A stretch of DNA of 5,679 nt from Verrucomicrobiota bacterium (GTDB lineage Bacteria; Verrucomicrobiota; Kiritimatiellia; B70-G9). Location of the stretch: positions 1-5,679 of the forward strand of contig QNAJ01000112.1 in NCBI GenBank assembly GCA_003641465.1, given 5' to 3'. Of this stretch, positions 1 through 5,679 are shown one piece after another (positions within the stretch are counted from its first letter, which is position 1; every line of letters begins with the position of its first letter). The notes beneath the pieces were generated by a model that saw only the letters and a program-made list of their open reading frames with translations, did no database searches and was not told where the DNA came from. The position numbers and the translations under genes are program-made.

Positions 1-35
1 AGACCCCCTGACCTGAATTTTTCGCGAGTGCGCAT
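1..35 (-). CDS. possible 5' end of a downstream gene (partial)
   Basis: An ATG on the minus strand at 35-33 opens a frame (MRTREKFRSGG) that runs without a stop off the left edge of the window. A purine-rich AAGGGTGG lies just upstream (39-46), with AAGGG six bases from the ATG, which is good Shine-Dalgarno placement. The ATG is only 37 bp beyond the stop of the large lipoprotein gene on the same strand, so it could be the next gene of the same operon. Only eleven codons are visible, so no family can be named, and the open frame could be chance. The case rests on the ribosome-binding site and the spacing alone. Confidence 0.35.
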   Translation of the reverse strand, partial: MRTREKFRSGG

Positions 36-72
36 AATCCACCCTTCGGGACCAATTCGTGCATAGGGTCTT

Positions 73-3000
73 TCAACCACGGGTCAAAGTGACGAATAGA
101 TCAGGCTGGAGAGTTCCGCTGCCTTCCGCGGTGGAATCGGGAGGCAGTAACAGACAATCGAAGGGAAGCGCGGGGAATCCTATGGCTGCACCGGCAGTGA
201 CCGGCCCGCCTCTTTGTGCTTCGACCCGGTATCCTTGCCAGCGCCGCGGCAACACGACTTGAAAACCCTTCGGCGGCTCGGCGTCGCCCTCAAAATGGAA
301 CCTCAATATCCCATCCCGGCAGGTAATTTCGCCGGAGACCTTTCCGAATGCAGTTCGAAGCCCCGAAAAAGCTATCCCTTGGGGATTTTTTTCGACCCAA
401 TCCGGATCGATACCGGCACAGAGAATGATCCGGTCAGCCTTTTCATAAGCAAAAAGACTGAAAACTGCGTTGATATAGCCTGACCCGACCCAAGTATGGG
501 GCATGTCTCCTATATACGAAGGTGCTCGGCGGCGGGCGTGCACCACTTCAGCCATATGGTTCCACGTCGGCGGAAATACCGCATCGGAAACAAGGTAACG
601 GAGCACCTCCAGCGCTTCCTCGCGCATTCCCAACCGCACCAACGCTTCAACATTCCGGATTTCATATGGTGTATAGGTTCGCCGCTGCTTCCCCTGGAGA
701 AAGGGTCTCAGACTCGCAAAGTAGCCGACGAAACTCGCACGAAGAGCATTCTGGGGTACCGATTCTTCGACTCCCAGGTTGACGGCGATCGCCGTGGAAG
801 TGGGATCGTTGTCCGCCAGCTCCACGCAGCCCGGGACATAGCTGATCCCCGCCCGCCGTATCACCTCCCTGAGGGATCGGCGCACCGAGTCCATGAGATC
901 CCGCCGAAGTTTCTCGAATTCCTCCGCCTCCGGCAACCTTCCGAAGCGCCGGCAGAGACGGATCGCTTCGCCGATCCCGCGTATGGCCCAGAAATCGTCC
1001 CAATAGCTGTGACGGGCAGGATAATAGCCTTCGTGGCTGTTGGAGGCGGGAAGTATCCCGAAATAGGCCGCCAGGTCTGGCTGGTTGCGGTATTTCCCTT
1101 CCATGCGCAGCCGCCGCAGCTTCTCTATGAACCGCACCGCTCTCACTACGTTCTCCACCGCCGAAGAACTGACCGCATTCGTACCGCAGAATGAGACCAG
1201 TCGGCCGATCAGGTAGACATACTCGCCCTGACTGTCGAATTCGTGACCTTCACCCTTGTCCAGGTCCGGATTGAAACCTGCCGGCCCACCACCCTCGAAA
1301 ATTATGAAGGGCACCCAACCGTCGCTGCGCACCATGCGGGAATAGGCCCGTGCATACTCCACCACCGGCGCACTGATCCCCGCCCGCAGAAGAGCTTCCG
1401 ATGTCATGGCCCCATCCCGGATCCAGGCATGGTTGTAATTCCGTGGACCCGGCTTGATCCAGGGCCCATCCTGGTTGAGAAGGATATAGGCCAGGTTGCT
1501 CCGTAGGATCCGGACAAGCCTCATCTCCGGAATCCGGATATCTACACCGGAAAGAAGTCGCCGCCAGCGCTCAGCCTCACGCCTGCGGACCTGATCAAAT
1601 TCTTCCGCGATCTCCGGGAGCGGCGGCCCTCCTTGCCCGTGCAGCGGCAATGCTAGGGTCACTTCAAGCGGTTTTCCCGGGGATACTACACCGCTCCAGA
1701 CGAATGCGATGCTGACCCGACCCTGTGAGTCACGCGCCGCGGTATTGGAATGATACCGGTGGGCCAGAATAGCGTCACAGACCTCCCCGGCGGCGAGATC
1801 GCTCGCCCACGCAAATGCCGGTGAAGGAACCGCTCGCATACAATCTCTTCCATTGACTCGTACCAGCAACGCATTCGTATCTGCCTGAAGATCCGCCTCT
1901 CGAATGGGACTGAAGCCCCCCCGCTGCCAGACCGGATTGAGCTGAACCGGGCGCAGTGCCAGAATCAGTTCCGCCTTCACCGGTTGGTCGCCAGGAGTGG
2001 AAAGCCGGTACTGGACAAACGTGGTTGACCGTCCGGGTTTTCCCAAGGTGACCGGTCTGATCTGCAACTCCCAATCCGGGCGTTTCCACTTCACCCAGGG
2101 CAACGGCAGGAATCCCTCGCATAGCCCCACTTCCTGCGTAACATCCGCCCAGGTGTAGAGGCTGTCCTCCCAGCGGACGAAGGGCTGAACGCAGAACGAC
2201 CCCTTGCAGGGCTCCACACACCCGGTCTCTCCCAGCAAGGTCTCCTCGGTGTCTTCCGGCATTCCGGTTATAGTCCAGAATTCCTGCTCTCTCAGCAGCC
2301 AGCGCGGAAACATGCCGCGGGGACGATCAGCAGCCAGTGCCCGGTATTCCTTGAGCGGCTCGGCCTGCTCTTCACCACTCTTTAGTTCCACGCGGGCCAC
2401 TGCACAGCCCGCAGTCCCGTCCGGCGACAGACTCTCAAGTCGCACGGCACGGGCGGGCGTCCGGCGAAAATAGACCAGATCCCGCCCGCCATTGCCGTCA
2501 TGACGTTCCGCCACTCTTGTCCAGTTGGTCAGGTCCCGGGAAACTGAAACTGCATAATCCTTCGGCCACACCGGCCCCCACAGAATGTCCAGTCCGCCGA
2601 GATCGGTAAGGGATGGCAGCTCGACTGTCAGACACCCTGTAGGCCCGACACTCTGCCACCATGTTGAAGTATTTCCGTCTATGGCGCATCGGGCCGGATG
2701 TCCCGGCAACTCATCCGAAGCCCACGCCCGGGGACAGCGCGGCGGCTCGAGCACTTCAACCTCCCAGATCGAATAGCCCCACCCCGTGCCCCGCTGACGC
2801 CCGTGGATTCTGAGGTACCGGGTGGTCACCGGACCGAAGAAGAGTCGGTCCGTATTGCCATCGCCTTCATCCACCCGGTAAACGGGCTCCCATTTCCGGG
2901 CGTCGTCGGATATCTCCACCGCGTACTTCTCGCCAAAGGCGGTCTCCCAGAAAATATTCAAGCCACAGATCTTCCGCGACTGACCGAAGTCCACCGCCCA

Positions 3001-3618
3001 CCATTCGTCGTCCGAGAAGTTGCTTGACCAGCGGGTCTGACGATTGCCGTCAATTGCAAAGCGCGGGGCAAACTCGCCGCTGCCGGATGAGGCAAACGCT
3101 TCCAGGCCGTGGGCTTCGATGCTGTTGAAGATCACCTCATAGATGGAGAATCCCCATCGGGTGGCTCGCCGGAGGCAATTGACGCGCACCAGCCGGGCAG
3201 TGACCGGCTCGAATGCGATGACGTCCGAGCCTCCGTTCCCGTTGGTGCAGGCGTATACTGTAATCCAGTCGGTTCCGTCGGACGAGATGGCTACCCGATA
3301 ATCACGCGCATAGGCGTCCTCCCAGTGGATGGTCATTCCCTCAAGCACTTCTGGTGAGCCGAAATCCACTTGCCACCACTGGTGATCCTGAAACCGGCTG
3401 CTCCATCTCGTAGTCGGGTCACCATCGGCTGCCAGTTCCGGGCCGAGGCCTTCGGACTCAACCGACGATGCACTCAGAACCCAAGACCCGTCGTTGGTGA
3501 GGGGCCTTTGCACCCGGAGGGGGCCTACGGCGGCTGGCAAGCGCACCGGAGGTCTGCAAGCGCTCACAAAAAGGACAAGCAATCCGCTTACCGCGGCGAT
3601 TTTTCCAAGATGTCTCAT
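73..3618 (-). CDS. secreted lipoprotein: three F5/8 type C domains plus a six-hairpin glycosidase-like domain
   Basis: Predicted cell-envelope lipoprotein of 1181 residues, probably a polysaccharide-binding glycoside hydrolase. The frame extends upstream to a GTG at 3690, but the ATG at 3618 is preferred: it has GGGAG seven bases upstream and starts a clean signal peptide (basic RH/K, hydrophobic stretch about residues 7-18, lipobox VSAC with Cys21). Residue 22 is Arg, so there is no Asp+2 inner-membrane retention signal. Residues ~46-166, 167-291 and 295-413 are successive F5/8 type C (discoidin, CBM32-like) modules; the first two share RWSS-x-F and WW-x-VDFG. Residues ~436-666 look like a beta-sandwich. 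Residues ~676-1066 are helix-rich and resemble an alpha/alpha toroid, with acid-rich motifs WIRDG (732-736), EFDSQGEY (793-800), SHEGYY, HSYWDDFW (870-877) and ELADND (933-938). A beta-rich tail ends the protein. The order sandwich, toroid, beta tail is known from GH15/GH63/GH65/GH94-type enzymes. The family, substrate and catalytic residues are not assignable by eye. The frame is intact, with no sign of decay. Confidence 0.93.
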   Translation of the reverse strand: MRHLGKIAAVSGLLVLFVSACRPPVRLPAAVGPLRVQRPLTNDGSWVLSASSVESEGLGPELAADGDPTTRWSSRFQDHQWWQVDFGSPEVLEGMTIHWEDAYARDYRVAISSDGTDWITVYACTNGNGGSDVIAFEPVTARLVRVNCLRRATRWGFSIYEVIFNSIEAHGLEAFASSGSGEFAPRFAIDGNRQTRWSSNFSDDEWWAVDFGQSRKICGLNIFWETAFGEKYAVEISDDARKWEPVYRVDEGDGNTDRLFFGPVTTRYLRIHGRQRGTGWGYSIWEVEVLEPPRCPRAWASDELPGHPARCAIDGNTSTWWQSVGPTGCLTVELPSLTDLGGLDILWGPVWPKDYAVSVSRDLTNWTRVAERHDGNGGRDLVYFRRTPARAVRLESLSPDGTAGCAVARVELKSGEEQAEPLKEYRALAADRPRGMFPRWLLREQEFWTITGMPEDTEETLLGETGCVEPCKGSFCVQPFVRWEDSLYTWADVTQEVGLCEGFLPLPWVKWKRPDWELQIRPVTLGKPGRSTTFVQYRLSTPGDQPVKAELILALRPVQLNPVWQRGGFSPIREADLQADTNALLVRVNGRDCMRAVPSPAFAWASDLAAGEVCDAILAHRYHSNTAARDSQGRVSIAFVWSGVVSPGKPLEVTLALPLHGQGGPPLPEIAEEFDQVRRREAERWRRLLSGVDIRIPEMRLVRILRSNLAYILLNQDGPWIKPGPRNYNHAWIRDGAMTSEALLRAGISAPVVEYARAYSRMVRSDGWVPFIIFEGGGPAGFNPDLDKGEGHEFDSQGEYVYLIGRLVSFCGTNAVSSSAVENVVRAVRFIEKLRRLRMEGKYRNQPDLAAYFGILPASNSHEGYYPARHSYWDDFWAIRGIGEAIRLCRRFGRLPEAEEFEKLRRDLMDSVRRSLREVIRRAGISYVPGCVELADNDPTSTAIAVNLGVEESVPQNALRASFVGYFASLRPFLQGKQRRTYTPYEIRNVEALVRLGMREEALEVLRYLVSDAVFPPTWNHMAEVVHARRRAPSYIGDMPHTWVGSGYINAVFSLFAYEKADRIILCAGIDPDWVEKNPQGIAFSGLRTAFGKVSGEITCRDGILRFHFEGDAEPPKGFQVVLPRRWQGYRVEAQRGGPVTAGAAIGFPALPFDCLLLPPDSTAEGSGTLQPDLFVTLTRG
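2380..3483 (-). repeat. tandem triplication of the F5/8 type C (discoidin) module
   Basis: Three homologous modules of about 120 codons lie back to back inside the lipoprotein gene, approximately 3121-3483, 2746-3120 and 2380-2736. Modules 1 and 2 align well: AxDGxxxTRWSS, WWxVDFG, a WE-x-A motif, YxVxIS, GxG, an xTxRxxRV/RI strand and GWGxSIxEV. Module 3 keeps AIDGNTST, the DYAVSVS and GNGG elements but has lost the RWSS motif and much of the WWxVDFG strand. In this fold the loops between these strands usually bind glycan, so module 3 probably binds differently or is structural. The nucleotide copies are diverged, so this is an old duplication, not a recent one. Module borders are estimates. 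Confidence 0.8.
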
Positions 3619-3625
3619 CCCGCTT

Positions 3626-3630
3626 CTCCC
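3626..3630 (-). promoter_or_regulatory. Shine-Dalgarno site of the lipoprotein gene
   Basis: GGGAG on the minus strand lies seven bases upstream of the ATG at 3618. It decides the start: the GTG at 3690 would put 24 mostly polar residues in front of the signal peptide and hide the lipobox from its normal position. Confidence 0.75.
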
Positions 3631-3750
3631 TGTCCGTCCCACTGGACTGCCTGCAACGCTGGGGAGGCTGCATGGCGAAGGGCATACCACCTGCCCCGGC
3701 TACGACTAACCCCGGTAGGATACTGTCCCCGGACTGGTGAGCAAGTCCTT

Positions 3751-4329
3751 TCAGTCCATGCCCGCTTCAATCACCGCGCTGTAGTCGGTACCCCGATGGC
3801 GTCCGACGATCCATATTGTATCCCAGTCAGGTGCCGACTCCTCCGGGTGTTTCCGTACTACCTGACCGGCTGCCTCCGGCTGGTGCCGGGACTTTGCGAA
3901 TTCCCGGGTGACCAGCGGGTAGCCCTGAAGTTGGGTCACGGCAGATTGCGGCAATCTCTCCTTATGAAGGACTACTCCCGCGGGCGGACGGCTGTTTCGT
4001 CGGAACCCGGGCGGCACGGTCAAGTGTATTCGTTCGGGATCCGGCCTGATTCCTTCCCAGAGAGCCAAGGCGGTCTCGTGGGACAGGACTCCTTTGATGG
4101 TTCCCCTCCGGTCTGCGGTCCACCACAAGGCGATATCGAGATAAGGCCACTCGGGCTCCGGCCAGTTGCGCAGGCGGTACAGTGCGCGGGCTACGCGCAG
4201 CCAGTTGCCGCATTTGACGTGATAGGTATGGATACTGTCGCTGTAGCCCAGTTCAATCGCCTGGCGGGCGGTAAAGAAGCCGTGTTGCCGCCGGATCAGC
4301 TCGCACAGTTTCCTTTCCCGATCCCGCAT
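3751..4329 (-). CDS. orphan AbiEi-like antitoxin / winged-helix regulator
   Basis: A 192-residue protein resembling the AbiEi antitoxin family (type IV toxin-antitoxin; COG5340-like). Residues ~1-54 form the N-terminal winged helix (HGFFTARQAIELGYS, then RVARALYRL), which binds DNA in the family. The middle carries the family signature: GVLSHETALALWEGI (80-94), IHLTVPPGFRR (101-111), and VVLHKERLPQSAVTQLQGYPLVTR (residues ~119-142). The C-terminal ~50 residues, after VTRE, do not look like the usual TTPxRTLxDL helix and nucleotidyltransferase-facing region, and the stretch seems shortened. No AbiEii-type nucleotidyltransferase gene is next to it: downstream (132 bp away) is the glycosidase lipoprotein and upstream is divergent queG. 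It may therefore be a free-standing regulator or a remnant. The ATG start has no clear Shine-Dalgarno sequence, but a strong promoter lies just upstream and there is no alternative in-frame start before it. The role as a repressor is inferred from the family. Confidence 0.8.
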   Translation of the reverse strand: MRDRERKLCELIRRQHGFFTARQAIELGYSDSIHTYHVKCGNWLRVARALYRLRNWPEPEWPYLDIALWWTADRRGTIKGVLSHETALALWEGIRPDPERIHLTVPPGFRRNSRPPAGVVLHKERLPQSAVTQLQGYPLVTREFAKSRHQPEAAGQVVRKHPEESAPDWDTIWIVGRHRGTDYSAVIEAGMD

Positions 4330-4362
4330 GTCGCAAACACCAAGCTTTTTAAGGTTATATTC

Positions 4363-4390
4363 ATTTTAACTCCGGGAACACGCAAGTCAA
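4363..4390 (-). promoter_or_regulatory. sigma70-type promoter of the AbiEi-like gene
   Basis: On the minus strand, TTGACT (4390-4385; 5 of 6 to the -35 consensus) is followed after 16 bp by TAAAAT (4368-4363; 5 of 6 to the -10 consensus). The predicted transcription start is near 4356, giving a leader of about 27 nt before the ATG at 4329. The position and match make it the best promoter in the window. It was judged by eye only. Confidence 0.65.
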
Positions 4391-4411
4391 CCATATTTAT
4401 AGACCTGCGAC

Positions 4412-4440
4412 CTGAGTAATACTGTCATTATATGCATAAT
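4412..4440 (+). promoter_or_regulatory. candidate queG promoter
   Basis: CATAAT (4435-4440, 5 of 6 to the -10 consensus) lies 17 bp after CTGAGT (4412-4417, only 3 of 6 to the -35). It would start transcription around 4447, about 45 nt before the queG ATG. The -10 is good but the -35 is weak, so the call is tentative; it is supported mainly by its place in the AT-rich divergent gap. Confidence 0.35.
4427..4440. promoter_or_regulatory. candidate operator: inverted repeat ATTAT-ATGC-ATAAT
   Basis: Perfect 5-bp arms ATTAT (4427-4431) and ATAAT (4436-4440) flank a 4-bp spacer. The repeat overlaps the candidate -10 of queG and lies about 37 bp upstream of the -35 of the AbiEi-like gene. A second short pair, TAAT (4417-4420) and ATTA (4427-4430), overlaps it. 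AbiEi proteins are known to autoregulate by binding inverted repeats in their own promoter region, so this is a reasonable but unproven operator. In AT-rich DNA a 5-bp repeat can occur by chance. Confidence 0.3.
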
Positions 4441-4490
4441 CCAGCAGAATATCCTTGAAATATGGCCGGAATCGGATTCGTCATATCACT

Positions 4491-5543
4491 ATGCAGACAC
4501 AGAAAATCGATTTCGCTGCTGTCCAGCAGGCCTTTCTGGCCGCAGGCTTCGACCTCGTCGGGGTCACCGACTGCAGCCCGCTCACCGGAGCCCGGCTCGC
4601 CCGGTGGCTGGCCCGGGGCTACGCCGCCGACATGGAGTGGATCGGGAGGTCCTTCCGCAGTCGAGTGGATCCCCGCAGACTCCTGCCGGGATGCCGCTCA
4701 ATCGTAGTGGCTGCCGCCGCCTATGAGCCGGGCAGACCGCCGACAGACAGCAGCCCGGGAAAATACGCCGTAATCGCCAGCTATGCCCTGGGGCCGGACT
4801 ACCACCGCATCCTGCGACGTCGCTGCCGGGAAGCAGTTACACAGCTTCAGCGCACCTCGGGACAGCCGCAGAAGTTCCGCATTGCAGTGGACAGCGGACC
4901 AGTCCTCGAACAGGAAATCGCTGTCCGGGTCGGTCTCGGTGTAATCGGCCGTAATTCCTTGCTGCTCACCCCCTCGTTCGGCAGCTATGTCTTATTGGCC
5001 GAGGTGCTCATGGATACCTGGGTGAAAACTCCGGAACAAAAGCCGCCGTCAAGGCATATATGTCTTGATTGCCGCAAATGTGTCCAAGCTTGTCCGACCC
5101 ACGCATTGACCGAAGAGGGCCTGGTGGACTCCCGGCGTTGCATTTCCTATCTGACAATTGAGCACCGCGGCCCTATTCCCGAACCCCTGCGGCCGCTTCT
5201 TGGGACTCATGTTTTCGGATGCGATATCTGCCAGGAAGTGTGTCCGGCCAACCGCGTCCGTTCGGCCCCGCGGGCCCCTTTCTTACCGGGTAGCCCTGCG
5301 GAAAGCCGCTATCCCTCGTTCCAGGAGCTGCTGCGGATGTCACCCGAGGAGTTCAAAGAGAAATTCCGCGGCACGCCGGTCGCTCGCACCGGGTACCAGC
5401 GCTTCATGCGCAATGTATGCGTCGCAGCCGGCAACTCGGGGGACAGGAGTCTCAAGCCTTTACTGGAAAGCCTTCTCTCCAGGCGGGGCGATGATCCGCT
5501 GATCAGAGAGCATGCCGAGTGGGCGTTAGAGATACTCGGCTGA
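4491..5543 (+). CDS. queG: epoxyqueuosine reductase QueG
   Basis: Cobalamin- and 4Fe-4S-dependent enzyme that reduces epoxyqueuosine to queuosine in tRNA (wobble base of GUN-anticodon tRNAs), acting in the cytoplasm. With the ATG at 4491 it is 350 residues, normal for the family. The N-terminal cobalamin-binding reductase domain contains VDSGPVLE (133-140), whose Asp134 is the family's proposed proton donor. Cluster cysteines are CxxCxxCxxxCP at 191, 194, 197 and 201, and the second set is Cys217 in the RRCISYLTIEHRG motif plus Cys244, 247 and 251 in GCDICQEVCP. The C-terminus (~308-350) is a HEAT-like helical repeat, as in long-form QueG. All key residues are present. One variation is GLGVIGRNS where most family members have GLGWIGK. 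The frame also opens at a TTG (4455), but the extra 12 residues (MKYGRNRIRHIT) are not family-like, so the ATG is preferred; neither start has a clear Shine-Dalgarno. The gene is divergent from the AbiEi-like gene and convergent with the helicase tail. Confidence 0.95.
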   Translation: MQTQKIDFAAVQQAFLAAGFDLVGVTDCSPLTGARLARWLARGYAADMEWIGRSFRSRVDPRRLLPGCRSIVVAAAAYEPGRPPTDSSPGKYAVIASYALGPDYHRILRRRCREAVTQLQRTSGQPQKFRIAVDSGPVLEQEIAVRVGLGVIGRNSLLLTPSFGSYVLLAEVLMDTWVKTPEQKPPSRHICLDCRKCVQACPTHALTEEGLVDSRRCISYLTIEHRGPIPEPLRPLLGTHVFGCDICQEVCPANRVRSAPRAPFLPGSPAESRYPSFQELLRMSPEEFKEKFRGTPVARTGYQRFMRNVCVAAGNSGDRSLKPLLESLLSRRGDDPLIREHAEWALEILG

Positions 5544-5549
5544 ACCAAG

Positions 5550-5569
5550 TCCGGTCCGCGCGAACCGGA
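5550..5569. terminator. hairpin between convergent queG and helicase genes
   Basis: TCCGGT (5550-5555) and ACCGGA (5564-5569) form a perfect 6-bp GC-rich stem with an 8-nt loop, located 6 nt after the queG stop and 7 nt before the end of the opposing frame. Its place between two convergent genes suggests a bidirectional terminator. Neither strand has a T-run after the stem, so it is not a classic intrinsic terminator and may only pause polymerase or protect 3' ends. Confidence 0.35.
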
Positions 5570-5576
5570 ATCACTA

Positions 5577-5679
5577 TCACCAGTAGCGGTTGAGCTCTCT
5601 TTGCACCTCGACTACTCCCTCAGGCAGCTCGGAGAGGAATGGCGATGGCTCACAACGGGAGAGCCCGCCGTTCCGCTCC
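5577..5679 (-). CDS. C-terminal end of a probable UvrD/PcrA-type DNA helicase (partial)
   Basis: The minus-strand frame entering at the right edge encodes 33 residues and ends at TGA (5579-5577). It contains EPSPFLSELPE, close to the PSRFLxELP motif found near the C-terminus of UvrD/PcrA/Rep superfamily 1 helicases, followed by a short tail ending NRYW. Those enzymes unwind DNA in repair and replication restart. Only the tail is visible, so no helicase motif can be checked; the call rests on one short motif. The stop is followed in frame by TAG and TGA, giving three stops in a row. It is convergent with queG, 33 bp from its stop. Confidence 0.6.
   Translation of the reverse strand, partial: ERNGGLSRCEPSPFLSELPEGVVEVQRELNRYW

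Noticed and set aside
36..72. Possible terminator after the lipoprotein gene
   Set aside because: Only a 3-bp CCC/GGG hairpin is present with no following T-run on the minus strand; the purine-rich bases fit a ribosome-binding site for the next gene better.
496..1194. 232-codon open frame on the plus strand
   Set aside because: It is antisense to the well-patterned toroid domain of the lipoprotein and has no family-like motif; such frames are common opposite GC-rich genes.
3619..3690. 24-residue N-terminal extension of the lipoprotein from a GTG at 3690
   Set aside because: It would place polar and Cys/Pro-rich residues before the signal peptide. The ATG at 3618 has a good Shine-Dalgarno and puts the lipobox Cys at position 21.
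3717..3744. Possible promoter for the lipoprotein gene: TTGCTC, 16 bp, TATCCT on the minus strand
   Set aside because: Matches are only 3 of 6 and 4 of 6, which is expected by chance in a region this size; co-transcription with the AbiEi-like gene is equally possible.
3731..3748. Small hairpin GGACT/AGTCC just after the AbiEi-like stop
   Set aside because: The stem is only 5 bp with an 8-nt loop, and on the coding strand it is followed by GGGG rather than a T-run, so it is not a convincing terminator.
3370..4419. 349-codon open frame on the plus strand
   Set aside because: It runs antisense across the lipoprotein start, the intergenic gap and the whole AbiEi-like gene. Its translation is low-complexity in character with no recognisable domain, whereas the opposite-strand frames match known families.

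Overview
This 5.7 kb window comes from a fairly GC-rich bacterial chromosome. It holds three complete genes and what look like the ends of two more, one cut by each window edge. The lineage cannot be fixed from the sequence. A large secreted lipoprotein with discoidin (F5/8 type C) modules fused to a glycosidase-like domain is typical of polysaccharide-degrading groups such as Planctomycetes/Verrucomicrobia, Armatimonadota and related candidate phyla, but that is only an inference from gene style.

Layout from left to right: (i) at 1-35, minus strand, the first codons of a possible next gene; (ii) at 73-3618, minus strand, an 1181-residue predicted lipoprotein with three N-terminal F5/8 type C (CBM32-like) domains, a beta-sandwich linker domain, an alpha/alpha-toroid (six-hairpin glycosidase-like) domain and a short beta-rich C-terminus; (iii) at 3751-4329, minus strand, a 192-residue AbiEi-like winged-helix protein with no partner toxin gene in view; (iv) at 4330-4490, an AT-rich divergent promoter region with a good sigma70-type promoter for the AbiEi-like gene and a small inverted repeat over a weaker candidate promoter for the opposite gene; (v) at 4491-5543, plus strand, queG (epoxyqueuosine reductase), the last step of tRNA queuosine synthesis; (vi) at 5577-5679, minus strand, the C-terminal tail of a probable UvrD/PcrA-type helicase, convergent with queG.

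The genes do not form one pathway. The AbiEi-like gene and the lipoprotein gene lie in the same direction, 132 bp apart, and could be co-transcribed; queG is divergent from them and is a housekeeping tRNA-modification gene. The most interesting item is the lipoprotein: its catalytic region has the architecture of clan-level six-hairpin glycosidases but does not match, by eye, a CAZy family I can name, so it may be an undescribed carbohydrate-active enzyme. No rRNA, tRNA, CRISPR array, insertion sequence or phage element was seen.
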